From Saccharothrix carnea (GTDB lineage: Bacteria; Actinomycetota; Actinomycetes; Mycobacteriales; Pseudonocardiaceae), in NCBI RefSeq assembly GCF_003014735.1, contig NZ_PYAX01000003.1:62001-126000 (forward strand): a stretch of DNA of 64,000 nt. The letters run 5' to 3'. Under the pieces are notes generated by a model. That model was not told where the DNA came from. It was given only the letters and a program-made list of their open reading frames with translations, and made no database searches. Both the position numbers and the translations under genes were made by a program. Each line of letters starts with the position of its first letter. The first letter of the stretch is position 1. Positions 46,677 through 56,089 of the stretch are shown piece by piece.

Positions 46677-47624
46677 TTAAACCTTTACGTCCCGGTAATA
46701 GCGCATGGCGCCGGGGTGCAATTCGATCGGAGTGGTCTCGATCGCCGAGCGGACCTCGATCGACCTGGCCACCGGGCTCGCCGCGACCAGGGCGGGCTGC
46801 GCCTGGAACAGGCCCCTGACCAGGGCTTCCGCCACGTCGTCCGACATCGTGTCGTTCACCAGCAGGAAGTTGCGCACCACCAGCGTGACGACCGGGCCGC
46901 CTTCGAGCCGGTAGGCCGACGCGGGCAGGGTCGCCGAGCCGTACACCGGGAAGTCCTGGCGCAGCTTCGGCAGCACGTCGCTCAGGTCGAGCATGCTCAG
47001 CCGCACCGTCGTGGCCAGCGTGGTGACCGCGGTCGTCGGCACACCGCCGGACCAGAAGAACGCGTCCAGCGCACCGTCGCGCATCGCGGCCGTGCTGGTC
47101 TCCAGGTCCATGTACTGGACTTTCAGGTCCCGCTCCGGCGAGATGCCCGCCGACGCCAGCAGCCGCTCCCCGATCAGCTTCACCCCCGAGTCGCGCGCTC
47201 CGACGCTCACCCGCAGGCCCTTCAGGTCGGCCAGCTTGGTCACCCGCAGGTCGCCGCGCACCACCACCTGGAAGTAGTCGTCGTGCATCCGGGCCAACGC
47301 GTACAGCTTGTGGCCCTCCGGACCCTTCTGCTTGTTCTCCGCCGCGTCCGCCGCGGAGAAGCCGACCTGCGCCTGGTTGGTCCGCAACCGGTCCAGGTTG
47401 TCCACCGAGCCGGCCGTGCTCGCCACCTGCGGACGCGCGATGCCCGGGTCCCGGGTCCACGCCTCGGCCAGCGCCGTGCTCAACTGGTGGTAGACCCCCG
47501 CGGGACTGCCGGCCGCCATGGTCAGCTTGACGTGGTCGAAGTCGTCACCGCACGCGCTCAACGACAGGGTGGCCAGGGCCAAGGCGGCCCCGACCGCGTG
47601 CAACCGCAGCAGCGTTCCCGACAC
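46677..47624 (-). CDS. TAXI-family TRAP-type solute-binding lipoprotein
   Basis: 315 residues. Lipobox LSAC (Cys25); [21 protein letters not shown] and [12 protein letters not shown] are typical of the TAXI (TRAP-associated extracytoplasmic immunogenic) family, which bind dicarboxylates, glutamate or similar. No TRAP permease is encoded nearby. GTG start. It lies on the same strand as the YVTN gene and next to, but convergent with, the two-component operon. Confidence 0.88.
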   Translation of the reverse strand: MSGTLLRLHAVGAALALATLSLSACGDDFDHVKLTMAAGSPAGVYHQLSTALAEAWTRDPGIARPQVASTAGSVDNLDRLRTNQAQVGFSAADAAENKQKGPEGHKLYALARMHDDYFQVVVRGDLRVTKLADLKGLRVSVGARDSGVKLIGERLLASAGISPERDLKVQYMDLETSTAAMRDGALDAFFWSGGVPTTAVTTLATTVRLSMLDLSDVLPKLRQDFPVYGSATLPASAYRLEGGPVVTLVVRNFLLVNDTMSDDVAEALVRGLFQAQPALVAASPVARSIEVRSAIETTPIELHPGAMRYYRDVKV

Positions 47625-47681
47625 CTGCGCATCGTCGCACGTCCACGCTCTACGCTGGACCCGACGGAAGGACTAGGTGCA

Positions 47682-49148
47682 GTGACTCGCAGTTACCAGA
47701 TCCGCACGTTCGGCTGCCAGATGAACGTGCACGACTCCGAGCGCCTGGCCGGCATGTTGGAGGACGCGGGCTACACGCCCGCCGAAGGCGACGCCACACC
47801 GGACGTCGTCGTGTTCAACACCTGCGCCGTGCGGGAGAACGCCGACAACAAGCTCTACGGCACGCTCGGCCACCTCGCCCCCGCCAAGTCCGCGAACCCC
47901 GACATGCAGATCGCCGTCGGCGGCTGCCTCGCGCAGAAGGACCAGGGCGAGATCGTCAAGCGCGCGCCGTGGGTCGACGTGGTCTTCGGCACGCACAACA
48001 TCGGCTCGCTGCCGGTGCTGCTCGAACGCGCCCGGCACAACCGCGAGGCCCAGGTCGAGATCCTGGACTCGCTGGAGACCTTCCCCTCGACGCTGCCCGC
48101 GCGCCGCGACTCGGCGTACTCCGGCTGGGTGTCGGTGTCGGTCGGGTGCAACAACACGTGCACGTTCTGCATCGTCCCGTCGCTGCGCGGCAAGGAGAAG
48201 GACCGCCGTCCCGGCGAGGTGCTGGCCGAGGTGCAGGCGCTCGTCGACGAGGGCGTCCTGGAGGTGACGCTGCTCGGGCAGAACGTGAACTCCTACGGCG
48301 TCGAGTTCGGCGACCGCTACGCGTTCGGCAAGCTCCTGCGCGCCACCGGCGGCATCGAGGGCTTGGAGCGGATCCGCTTCACCTCGCCGCACCCGAAGGA
48401 CTTCACCGACGACGTCATCGCCGCGATGGCCGAGACGCCCGCCGTGTGCCACTCCCTGCACATGCCGCTGCAATCGGGCTCGGACCGCGTGCTCAAGGAG
48501 ATGCGCCGCTCGTACCGGACCACCAAGTACCTGTCCATCCTGGACAACGTCCGGGCCGCCATGCCCGACGCCGCCATCACCACGGACATCATCGTGGGCT
48601 TCCCCGGCGAGACCGAAGAGGACTTCCAAGCCACTCTGGACGTCGTCCGCGAGGCCCGCTTCTCGTCCGCGTTCACGTTCCAGTACTCCAAGCGCCCCGG
48701 CACCCCCGCCGCCGACCTGCCCGACCAGCTGCCCAAGCAGGTCGTCCAGGAGCGCTACGACCGCCTGGTCACCCTGGTCAACGACATCGCCCACGAACTC
48801 AACCGCGAGCAGGTCGGCCGCAAGGTCGAACTGCTGGTCGCGTCGGGGGAAGGTCGGAAGGACGCCGAGACCCACCGGATGACCGGGCGCGCGCGGGACG
48901 GCCGCCTCGTCCACTTCACCCCGGGCGACGCCCACGTGCGCCCCGGTGACGTCGTGGAGACCGTCGTGACTTACGGCGCGCCGCACAACCTGATCGCCGA
49001 CGGCCCGCTCCTGTCACACCGCCGGACCAAGGCGGGTGACCGTTCCGAGGCCGGTCTGAAGCCGAAGACACCGGGCGTGACGCTCGGTCTGCCGTCGTTC
49101 GGCAAGCCCGAGCCCCTGCCTGCGGTGGTCGGCGGGTGCGCGGTCTGA
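47682..49148 (+). CDS. miaB: tRNA-2-methylthio-N6-isopentenyladenosine (ms2i6A37) methylthiotransferase
   Basis: 488 residues. UPF0004 domain with RTFGCQMN and NTCAVREN cluster cysteines, radical-SAM domain with the [11 protein letters not shown] cluster (C-x3-C-x2-C), and a C-terminal TRAM domain. Adds a methylthio group to i6A37 made by MiaA, encoded about 3 kb away. GTG 47682 matches family N-termini ([10 protein letters not shown]). Ends with an ATGA overlap onto the Rv2732c-like gene. Confidence 0.95.
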   Translation: MTRSYQIRTFGCQMNVHDSERLAGMLEDAGYTPAEGDATPDVVVFNTCAVRENADNKLYGTLGHLAPAKSANPDMQIAVGGCLAQKDQGEIVKRAPWVDVVFGTHNIGSLPVLLERARHNREAQVEILDSLETFPSTLPARRDSAYSGWVSVSVGCNNTCTFCIVPSLRGKEKDRRPGEVLAEVQALVDEGVLEVTLLGQNVNSYGVEFGDRYAFGKLLRATGGIEGLERIRFTSPHPKDFTDDVIAAMAETPAVCHSLHMPLQSGSDRVLKEMRRSYRTTKYLSILDNVRAAMPDAAITTDIIVGFPGETEEDFQATLDVVREARFSSAFTFQYSKRPGTPAADLPDQLPKQVVQERYDRLVTLVNDIAHELNREQVGRKVELLVASGEGRKDAETHRMTGRARDGRLVHFTPGDAHVRPGDVVETVVTYGAPHNLIADGPLLSHRRTKAGDRSEAGLKPKTPGVTLGLPSFGKPEPLPAVVGGCAV

Positions 49149-49624
49149 TGAACGCGAACGAACCGGACGACCTGGCCAGCCTGCGGGAAGAGATCGACGG
49201 AGTAGGACGTTCGGCGGCCAAGCGCTTCGACCCCGGTGCCGGGGCGCTGACCATCGCCATCGCCGCGCTGGCGATCCTGGTGTCGCTGATCCTGCCTTGG
49301 ACCGATGGGATCCAGGGCTTGCGCGTGCTGTTCGGTGAGGGCAAGGGGCTGCCCCAGCTGTTCGCTTACGCGGCTGTGGTGGTGGGGGTGCTGCTGCCTG
49401 CGTTGACGTTGGCCGTGCGGCGGTGGGCGTTGGCGTGGATCTGCGCGCTGGCTTCGTTCGCCGCTTCGGTGGCTGGGGTGTTGTCCATTTGGACGACCCA
49501 GACGACGACTGGTCACCACCCTGGGCCGGGGCCTGGGCTGGGGTTGATCCTGGCCGTGGTGGCGGTGGTGGTGTTGTTGGTGAAGTGGCTGAAGCTGGCT
49601 GCTTCCCGGCCGCCGATGCAGTGA
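49148..49624 (+). CDS. Rv2732c-like four-helix membrane protein
   Basis: 158 residues with four TM helices (about 36-54, 77-96, 100-120, 133-153), an acidic N-terminus (NEPDDLASLREEIDGVGR) and small loops. Sits directly after miaB, as Rv2732c does after miaB (Rv2733c) in mycobacteria, so homology is inferred from shape and position. Function unknown. ATG overlaps the miaB stop. Confidence 0.8.
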   Translation: MNANEPDDLASLREEIDGVGRSAAKRFDPGAGALTIAIAALAILVSLILPWTDGIQGLRVLFGEGKGLPQLFAYAAVVVGVLLPALTLAVRRWALAWICALASFAASVAGVLSIWTTQTTTGHHPGPGPGLGLILAVVAVVVLLVKWLKLAASRPPMQ

Positions 49625-49825
49625 CGGCACGGAGATTCAAGCCCGAGGTCTGTGGTTTCGTTCCGGCTCGATTCCGGTCCCGTTGTGCATCCCGTGGGCA
49701 TAGATACGCCTTCGAGCAATCCACTCAAGAGGGCGCTAAAGAAATGCTAATGCAGCCGGGCAGACCCAGCTAGGCCAGTGATGCCGCCCTGCCTGCACAC
49801 ATCGGACCGGAGCGGGACCGCAGAG

Positions 49826-49959
49826 GCCCGATTTTACATGGGGTTCGGGTGCTTTAGGCTGGTCGAAGCCGGCAGGCCTGGCGGGACGCTTTTCCCCGCC
49901 GGGCCTGCCGGCTTTGGCCTGCCTGGAGTACCCGTAAGGGGCCCCATGTCAAATCGAGC
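49826..49959. repeat. Nested inverted repeat in the 431-base gap after the miaB operon
   Basis: Outer arms GCCCGATTTTACATGGGG (49826-49843) and CCCCATGTCAAATCGAGC (49942-49959) pair at 16 of 18 positions. Inside lies a weaker GGGT-x-CT-xx-AGGC symmetry, then the 20-bp hairpin at 49866-49914. The gap 49625-50055 has no convincing gene. Confidence 0.6.
49866..49914. terminator. 20-bp hairpin, probable terminator
   Basis: Arms 49866-49885 and 49895-49914 (AAGCCGGCAGGCC... and ...GGCCTGCCGGCTT) pair with one mismatch across a 9-base loop. It separates the miaB operon from the convergent DUF349 gene. Confidence 0.75.
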
Positions 49960-49986
49960 CGGACTTGATCATCGAGCCGGACTTGA
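49953..49986 (+). repeat. 16-bp direct repeat
   Basis: ATCGAGCCGGACTTGA occurs twice, at 49953-49968 and 49971-49986, two bases apart. Purpose unknown; the first copy overlaps the outer palindrome arm. Confidence 0.6.
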
Positions 49987-50016
49987 GGAATCGACCCGCA
50001 GCTAAACCGCCGACTC

Positions 50017-50047
50017 CGACCGGACCGACCGACCGACCGGACCGACC
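50017..50047. repeat. GACC-type short tandem repeat
   Basis: CGACCGGACCGACC-like tetranucleotide repeats run to just before the DUF349 stop. Probably simple-sequence DNA. Confidence 0.5.
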
Positions 50048-50055
50048 AAATTCAA

Positions 50056-51390
50056 TTACCGACTGGCCACGGCCTGCTCAGCCGCTGCCAACCACTCACG
50101 CCACTGCTTGGCCTGCGCCTCAGCCTGCTCGGCCCGCCGCTTGTCCCCGGCCGACCGCGCCTTCTCCGCCTGGGCCTCGAACTGCTCCACCCGCTCGCGG
50201 AACTGCGCGACCCGAGCCTCGGCCTCCGGGTCGGACTTGCGCCACTGCGCGTCGACCGCGCCCCGGACCCGCTCCTCGATCGTCCGGAGCTTTCCTTCCA
50301 GCTCCCGGACCCGCTCGCGCGGCACCTTGCCGATCGCGTCCCACCGCTCCTGGATCTTGTAGAGCTGCTGCCGAGCAGCCTCCAAGTCCACCGACGGGTC
50401 GATCCGCTCGGCTTCGGCGAGCAGTTCCTCCTTCAGCTTCGCGTTGGCCGAGAACTCGGCGTCACGCTCGCTGAACGCCTCCGACCGCTTGGCGAAGAAC
50501 GCGTCCTGCGCGGCCCGGAAACGCTGCCACAACGCGTCGTCGGCCTCCTTGGGCGCACGCCCGGCGGCCTTCCACTCGACCATCAGCTCCTTGTACCGAC
50601 CGGCCGTGGGGCCCCAGTCGTCGGACTCGATGAGCTTCTCGGCCTCTTCGACCAGTTCCTGCTTGCGGTTCTTGGCCACGCTGCGCTGCCGGTCCAGGTC
50701 GGCGAAGTGCGACCCGCGCCTGCGGTTGAACGCGTCACGCGCCTTGGAGAACCGCCGCCACAGCTGCTCGTCGGTCTTGCGGTCGACCCCGCGAATGGTC
50801 TTCCACTCGTCCAGGATCTGCCGCAGCCGGTCGCCCGCCGCCTTCCACTGGGTCGACTCGTTGGCCAGTACCTCGGCCTCCTCGACCAGCTCCAACTTGC
50901 GCGCGCCCGCCGCCGCCCGTGCCTCGTCCTTGGCGGCCTTCGCGGCCTCCAGGCCCTTCTCGGCCAGGACCAGCACGTACTCGACGCGTGCGGCCAGGGC
51001 GGCGAGGTCACCGACCACCGCCGCGTCGGCCAGGCTCTCCTGGACGTGCTTCGCGCTGGTCATCGCGTGCTTGGGGTCGCCCGCGCCGGAGGACAGCCGC
51101 GTCACCAGCAGCTCGACCTCGGTGCGGATGTCGTCGAACCGGCGCGCGAAGTGCGCCAGGCCCTCGGCGGGCTCGCCTGCCTGCCAGGAACCGACGACCC
51201 GCTCGCCCTCGTCCGTCTTGACGTAGACGGTGCCGTCCGCGTCCACGCGCCCCCAGCGGTCAGGGTGGTCCGACGCCACGGGGACCGGCGGTGGCGCCAC
51301 GACCGGCGTCGCTTCCACCCGGGTCTCCTCGACCACCGCCCCCGCACCACTGTCGCCAGTGGTTCCCGGTGTCGTCTCGTGCTCCGTCAT
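50056..51390 (-). CDS. DUF349-repeat protein (Rv2731-like)
   Basis: 444 residues. Acidic, Pro/Val-rich N-terminal 45 residues, then three DUF349 modules marked by W-x2-A/I-G and LWxRFxxARDAFxxRR (about 185-255, 265-330, 340-400), and a coiled-coil end rich in Glu/Ala/Arg. Function unknown in bacteria. Gene order next to miaB/miaA matches Rv2731 in M. tuberculosis. Transcribed convergently with the miaB operon. Confidence 0.9.
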   Translation of the reverse strand: MTEHETTPGTTGDSGAGAVVEETRVEATPVVAPPPVPVASDHPDRWGRVDADGTVYVKTDEGERVVGSWQAGEPAEGLAHFARRFDDIRTEVELLVTRLSSGAGDPKHAMTSAKHVQESLADAAVVGDLAALAARVEYVLVLAEKGLEAAKAAKDEARAAAGARKLELVEEAEVLANESTQWKAAGDRLRQILDEWKTIRGVDRKTDEQLWRRFSKARDAFNRRRGSHFADLDRQRSVAKNRKQELVEEAEKLIESDDWGPTAGRYKELMVEWKAAGRAPKEADDALWQRFRAAQDAFFAKRSEAFSERDAEFSANAKLKEELLAEAERIDPSVDLEAARQQLYKIQERWDAIGKVPRERVRELEGKLRTIEERVRGAVDAQWRKSDPEAEARVAQFRERVEQFEAQAEKARSAGDKRRAEQAEAQAKQWREWLAAAEQAVASR

Positions 51391-51575
51391 CGCCGGCTTC
51401 CTCCTCGCCTGCCCACTTCGTGGTGCCCGTGCCGACCACGGGCGCCCCGCCTACGACGGGGCCCAGCACCCGAGTACCGCGACGCTCCCTAAGAGTGCCC
51501 AGTACCTCGCGCGCATTCAAACAGGTCAAGGCTCGCATCGGTACCGGTGGTGGCCGATGAGTAGCGTGGACTGCC

Positions 51576-52286
51576 ATGATCTCGCGCCTGGTGGTCGTGC
51601 CGCACCCTCCGCTGCTGGTGCCCGAACTGGTCTCCGGGGCCGCGGCGGACACCGAACCGGTGCGCTCGGCGTGCCTGGACGCGGCCCGGGACCTGGCCGC
51701 CCACTCCCCCGACTGGGTGGCCATCGGCGTCGACCCGTCCGGCCCGCGGACCGTCGAGGGCGTCTCCGGCACGTTCCGCGGCTTCGGGGTCGACGTGCGG
51801 GTATCCCTGGCGGCCTCCCCCGCCTCCACAGACCCGACCGACCCGACCGACCAGACGGACGACGACCTCCCCCTCCCCGCCCTCATCGCCGCCTGGCTGC
51901 GCGAACGGGTGGGCGCCCGCACGGTCCGCGTCCACCTCGTCCCACCCGACCTGCCCACCTCCGACTGCGTCGCCCTCGGCCGACGCCTGGCCGGCTCACC
52001 CGCCGTGCTGATCCTCGGCGACGGCTCCCACCGCCACGGCGACCTGGCCGTGGGCCGCCCCGACGACCGCGCCGGCCCCTTCGACGAGGACGTCCGCAAG
52101 GCGCTGGCCACCGCCGACACCGCCGCCCTGCGCGCCCTCGACCCCGGCACCGCCGCCGAACTGGGCGCCGAAGGCCGGGCCGCGTGGCAGGTGGCCGCCG
52201 GCATCCCGGGCCCGTGGCGCTGCACCCGGTCCTCGTTCCAGGTCCCGTTCGGCGTCGGCTACCACTTCGCGGTCTGGGAGGCTTGA
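51576..52286 (+). CDS. Rv2728c-like protein, class III extradiol dioxygenase-type fold
   Basis: 236 residues, beginning MISRLVVVPHPPLLVPEL, as do family members, with HPP reminiscent of the MEMO/LigB metal His. The end FGVGYHFAVWEA is conserved. Position between DUF349 and miaA matches Rv2728c. Function unknown; whether all metal ligands remain is not clear from the sequence alone. Ends 4 bases before miaA. Confidence 0.82.
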   Translation: MISRLVVVPHPPLLVPELVSGAAADTEPVRSACLDAARDLAAHSPDWVAIGVDPSGPRTVEGVSGTFRGFGVDVRVSLAASPASTDPTDPTDQTDDDLPLPALIAAWLRERVGARTVRVHLVPPDLPTSDCVALGRRLAGSPAVLILGDGSHRHGDLAVGRPDDRAGPFDEDVRKALATADTAALRALDPGTAAELGAEGRAAWQVAAGIPGPWRCTRSSFQVPFGVGYHFAVWEA

Positions 52287-52290
52287 GGGC

Positions 52291-53199
52291 GTGCGCACCC
52301 CGATCCCCATCGCCGTCGTCGGACCCACTGCCACCGGCAAGTCCGACCTCGCCGTGCGGCTGGCCGTCGAACTGGGCGGCGAGGTGGTCAACGCCGACGC
52401 GATGCAGCTCTACCGGGGCATGGACATCGGTACGGCCAAGATCACCGAGCCCGAGCGCCACGGCGTCCCCCACCACCTGCTCGACGTGCTCGACGTGACC
52501 GAGACCGCGTCCGTGGCCGCCTACCAGCGCGAAGCGCGCTCCGCCATCGAACGCCTGCTCGCCGAGCACCGCACCCCCGTCCTGGTCGGCGGCTCGGGCC
52601 TGTACGTGCAGGCCGTGCTGGACGACCTCACGTTCCCCGGCACGGACGAGAAGATCCGCACCCAGCTCGAACAGGAACTGGCCGTGTTCGGGTCGGAGAC
52701 GCTGCACGGACGGCTGGCACAGCTCGACCCGGCCGCCGCGCTCGCGATCCTGCCCAGCAACGGCCGCCGCGTCGTCCGCGCGCTCGAAGTGATCGAGCTG
52801 ACCGGTCAGCCGTTCTCCGCCACCCTGCCCAAACCGGGCCCGGCCCGCTTCGGCACCGTGCTCGTCGGCCTCGACCGCGACGTGTCCGAACTGGACGAGC
52901 GGGTCGACGCACGCGTCACGCGCATGTTCGACCAGGGCCTGGTGGACGAGGTGCGCGCCCTGGAGGCACGCGGCCTGCGCGACGGGCGCACGGCGTCCCG
53001 CGCGCTGGGCTACCAGCAGGTGCTGGCCGCGTTCGACGGCGAGTACCCGCTGGACGAAGCCGCCGCCACGACCGCGCAGGCCACCCGGCGGTTCGTGCGC
53101 AAGCAGCGGTCCTGGTTCCGCCGCGACCGGCGGGTCACCTGGTTCGACGCCGGCTCCGCCACCCTGGCCGAGGACGTGCTCAAGCTGGTGGCACCGTAG
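52291..53199 (+). CDS. miaA: tRNA dimethylallyltransferase
   Basis: 302 residues. P-loop GPTATGKSDLA, then NADAMQLYRGMDIGTAK (substrate-binding DxxQxYxxxxxxT), GVPHHLLDVLD and GGSGLYVQAVLD. Catalytic Thr is in GTAK. Transfers dimethylallyl to A37 of tRNAs reading UNN codons; the product is the MiaB substrate. GTG start; gene is 4 bases before dapF. Confidence 0.95.
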   Translation: MRTPIPIAVVGPTATGKSDLAVRLAVELGGEVVNADAMQLYRGMDIGTAKITEPERHGVPHHLLDVLDVTETASVAAYQREARSAIERLLAEHRTPVLVGGSGLYVQAVLDDLTFPGTDEKIRTQLEQELAVFGSETLHGRLAQLDPAAALAILPSNGRRVVRALEVIELTGQPFSATLPKPGPARFGTVLVGLDRDVSELDERVDARVTRMFDQGLVDEVRALEARGLRDGRTASRALGYQQVLAAFDGEYPLDEAAATTAQATRRFVRKQRSWFRRDRRVTWFDAGSATLAEDVLKLVAP

Positions 53200-53203
53200 C
53201 CTG

Positions 53204-54010
53204 GTGCCCGTGGGGATCGAGTTTCTGAAGGGCCACGGCACCGAGAACGACTTCGTCGTGCTGCCCGACGCGGACGGCCTGCTGGACCTGACCGAGTCGC
53301 GGGTGCGCGCGCTCTGCGACCGGCGGCGCGGCTTGGGCGCGGATGGCGTGCTGCGGGTCGTGCGGCCCGACTTCGGCCCGTGGTTCATGGACTACCGCAA
53401 CGCCGACGGCTCGATCGCCGAGATGTGCGGCAACGGCGTCCGGGTGTTCGCGAAGTACCTGGTCGAGGCCGAGTTGATGCCTTCGGGGGAGTTCACCGTG
53501 GGCACGCGCGCCGGTGAGCGGCACGTCACCGTGCACGACGACGGCACGGTGACCGTGGACATGGGTCGGGTGCTGGTCACCGGCACCGGCACGGCCACGG
53601 TCGGCGGCAGCGCGTTCGGCGGTGTCGCGGTGGACGTCGGCAACCCGCACCTGGCGTGCGTGACCGAGGTGCCGGTCGCGGAGCTCGACCTGAAGCTGCC
53701 GCCCGGTCACGACCCGGTGCAGTTCCCGCACGGCGTGAACGTGGAGTTCGTCAACGTCCTCGACGACGGCGCCCTGCGGATGCGCGTGCACGAGCGCGGC
53801 GTGGGCGAGACCCGGTCCTGCGGCACGGGCACCGTCGCCTCGGTGGCGTCGTGGCTGTACGGGACGGGTCGGCGCACCGGCAAGGCCACTGTGGACGTCC
53901 TCGGTGGACAGGTGTCCGTGGTGATCGAGGAGGAGGGCTCCACGCTCACCGGCCCGGCCGTCCTGCTGGCCCGCGGCGAACTCGACCAGGCCTGGTGGGA
54001 CGCGCTCTAG
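53204..54010 (+). CDS. dapF: Diaminopimelate epimerase
   Basis: 268 residues. Two catalytic cysteines: Cys75 in EMCGNGVRVF and Cys206 in RSCGTGTVA. Starts KGHGTENDFVVLPDADG after a GTG (53204, or GTG 53210). Makes meso-DAP for lysine and peptidoglycan. Conserved next to miaA. Its stop and the stop of the convergent SMP-30 gene share the bases CTAG. Confidence 0.95.
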   Translation: MPVGIEFLKGHGTENDFVVLPDADGLLDLTESRVRALCDRRRGLGADGVLRVVRPDFGPWFMDYRNADGSIAEMCGNGVRVFAKYLVEAELMPSGEFTVGTRAGERHVTVHDDGTVTVDMGRVLVTGTGTATVGGSAFGGVAVDVGNPHLACVTEVPVAELDLKLPPGHDPVQFPHGVNVEFVNVLDDGALRMRVHERGVGETRSCGTGTVASVASWLYGTGRRTGKATVDVLGGQVSVVIEEEGSTLTGPAVLLARGELDQAWWDAL

Positions 54011-54867
54011 AGGTCGAACACCTCCAACCTGCCCAACCGCGCGCCCGACACCACCTCGGGCTGCGAACTGGGCGCCGTGCAGCAGACCAGCCTGCCATCC
54101 ACGATCGCGACCGCGAAGCAGACCTGACCGGTCTCCACCTTCCGGGTGATCTCCCCACCCTCCTCCACCCGGAACACGAACGGCTGGAGCGCGGGCGCGA
54201 CCCACACACCGCCGTCGTCGTCCACCGCGATGCCGTCCGGCGCGATGCCGTGGTCGCGCAAGAACGCGAACACCCGCCTCCCGGACAACCGGCCGTCCGG
54301 GTCCACGTCGAACACCGTCAGCCCGAAGGCCAGCGTCTCGGCCACCACCAGCCGGCCGTCCGGCAGCAACCCCATCCCGTTCGGGAACTTCAGGTCCTCG
54401 GCGGCCACCTCGACCGACCCGTCCGGCCTGACCAGCGCCAACGGCGTGCCGGGCGCGACCCAGTCCGGTTGCAGCATCGGTGCCTCGCCACCAGCCGCGA
54501 TGGCGGCGTGCAGGTCGAAGCCGAAGTTGCCGACGTACGCGCGGCCGTGCGCGTCGACCAGCATGTCGTTGGCGTGGAAGGTGGCGACGCCGTCCAGGTC
54601 GGCGTGCTCGACCAACGCACCGCCGTCCTCCAGCCGCAGCACCTTGCGGTCCTTCATCGACACCACGAGCAGCCGCCCGTCCGGCAGCCAGCCCAGCCCC
54701 GAGGGCTGCTCCGGCACCTCGCAGACGACCTCCTCCTCGCCCGTGCCCAGGTCGAGCGCCCGGACCTCGTGGTCGTAGAAGTCCGAGTAGTGCAGGCGCC
54801 CGTCCGGCCCCTGCCGCGGGCCCTCGCCGAACCGGAGACCTTCGCGCAGCACGGTGGTGTCAGCCAT
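54007..54867 (-). CDS. SMP-30/gluconolactonase family protein
   Basis: 286 residues, six-bladed SMP-30 propeller: early RFGEGPRQGPDG with metal Glu, later FPNGMGLLPDGRLVVAE (Asn ligand) and APDGIAVDDDGGVW (Asp ligand). Usually hydrolyses sugar lactones. It is the last gene of a three-gene overlapping cassette with two MFS genes, so it may process a substance that these move. Confidence 0.9.
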   Translation of the reverse strand: MADTTVLREGLRFGEGPRQGPDGRLHYSDFYDHEVRALDLGTGEEEVVCEVPEQPSGLGWLPDGRLLVVSMKDRKVLRLEDGGALVEHADLDGVATFHANDMLVDAHGRAYVGNFGFDLHAAIAAGGEAPMLQPDWVAPGTPLALVRPDGSVEVAAEDLKFPNGMGLLPDGRLVVAETLAFGLTVFDVDPDGRLSGRRVFAFLRDHGIAPDGIAVDDDGGVWVAPALQPFVFRVEEGGEITRKVETGQVCFAVAIVDGRLVCCTAPSSQPEVVSGARLGRLEVFDL

Positions 54868-56089
54868 GCCGCTCGACGCTAGTGATCACGGGCAGGTCCC
54901 GCATCGACCGCAGCGGTGACAGGAGTACCCAAACGACGGACAAGAGCATCCCCACCGACGCGATCCACAACGTGTTCCGCACGCCGACCCACTCGGCGAG
55001 CGCTCCGCCCGCCACCGCGCCCACCGGCATCGCGCCCCACGCCAGGAACCGGACGCTGGCGTTCATCCGGCCGAGCAGCCGGTCCGGGCACAACGCCTGC
55101 CGCAGGCTGACCTGGGCGACGTTGTAGACGACCACGCCCGCCGACGTGACCAGCGTGGCGACCGCGAACAACGCCACCCGCCACCCCCGCTCGGCCAACG
55201 GCACCAGCACCCACAGCGGCTGCGTGACCAGCAACGACAGCCACACCAGCCGCACCTGCCCGAACCGCGCCAACCGACCGGCGACCAGGCCCGCCAGCGC
55301 GCCGCCGGCACCACCCACCCCCAGCAGCACCGCGGCGACCGTCGTCGACAACGCCAGGTCGCGCAGCAGGAACAGCACGTTGACCGCGCCCCACATGGCG
55401 TTGGTGAGGTTGAACCACGTCGTGCAGAACACCACCGGCCGCAACAGCGGGTGCCCGAACACGAACCGGAGCCCTTCCGCCATCTCCGCCCGGAGCGCGC
55501 GCTCGCGCCGCTCCACGGCCCGTTCAGGCGTCCGCACGCCCCGCAACAACAGGGCGGACACCAGGAACGACACCGTGATCGCCAGCACGGCGTTGGCGCT
55601 GCCCAGGAACTGCACCAGCGGCCCGCTCACCGGCCGCCCGGACAGCCGCGCCACCTGCTGCGTCGACACCAGCCGACCGTTCGCGCCGGTCAGCCCGTCC
55701 CGTTCGACCAACGTCGGCAGGTACGCCTGTGACGCCACCTCGGAGAACACCGTCAGCACACCGGCGACCAGCGCGGCCGCCAGCACGTGCCCGAACGTCA
55801 GCGCGCCCAGCCACGCCGCGACCGGCACCGTGGCCAGCACCAGCCCGCGCCCGACCGCGCTCCACACCAGCACCGGCCGCTTGCGCACCCGGTCCACGTA
55901 GACGCCCACCGGCAGCCCGATGACCAGGAACGCGGCCGTGCCCGCCGCGGTCAGCACCCCCACCTGGAACGCCGACGCGTCCAGCGCCTCGATCGCCACC
56001 ACCGGCAGCACGAAGGTGTAGACCGCGATGCCGAACTGGTTGACCGCGTCGCTGACCCAGAACAGCCGGAAGTCACGCGGTAACGGCAT
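54860..56089 (-). CDS. MFS transporter (MFS_3, EntS-like), second of two
   Basis: 409 residues, 12 TM helices; loop 2-3 motif GVYVDRVRKRPVLVWSAVGRG. Shares about the same architecture and conserved blocks (AAGTAAFLVIGLPVGVYVDR, LLGRMNASVRFLAWGAMP) with its upstream neighbour, so the two arose by tandem duplication. Overlaps the neighbour by 17 bases and the SMP-30 gene by 8. Substrate unknown. Confidence 0.9.
   Translation of the reverse strand: MPLPRDFRLFWVSDAVNQFGIAVYTFVLPVVAIEALDASAFQVGVLTAAGTAAFLVIGLPVGVYVDRVRKRPVLVWSAVGRGLVLATVPVAAWLGALTFGHVLAAALVAGVLTVFSEVASQAYLPTLVERDGLTGANGRLVSTQQVARLSGRPVSGPLVQFLGSANAVLAITVSFLVSALLLRGVRTPERAVERRERALRAEMAEGLRFVFGHPLLRPVVFCTTWFNLTNAMWGAVNVLFLLRDLALSTTVAAVLLGVGGAGGALAGLVAGRLARFGQVRLVWLSLLVTQPLWVLVPLAERGWRVALFAVATLVTSAGVVVYNVAQVSLRQALCPDRLLGRMNASVRFLAWGAMPVGAVAGGALAEWVGVRNTLWIASVGMLLSVVWVLLSPLRSMRDLPVITSVERHG

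Noticed and set aside
49640-49700. tRNA-like T arm (CCGGCTCGATTCCGG)
   Set aside because: The preceding bases do not fold into acceptor, D and anticodon arms, and the loop starts with C rather than T.
50017-50047. GACC repeats as a possible CRISPR or origin
   Set aside because: They are only simple tetranucleotide repeats with no spacers or DnaA boxes.
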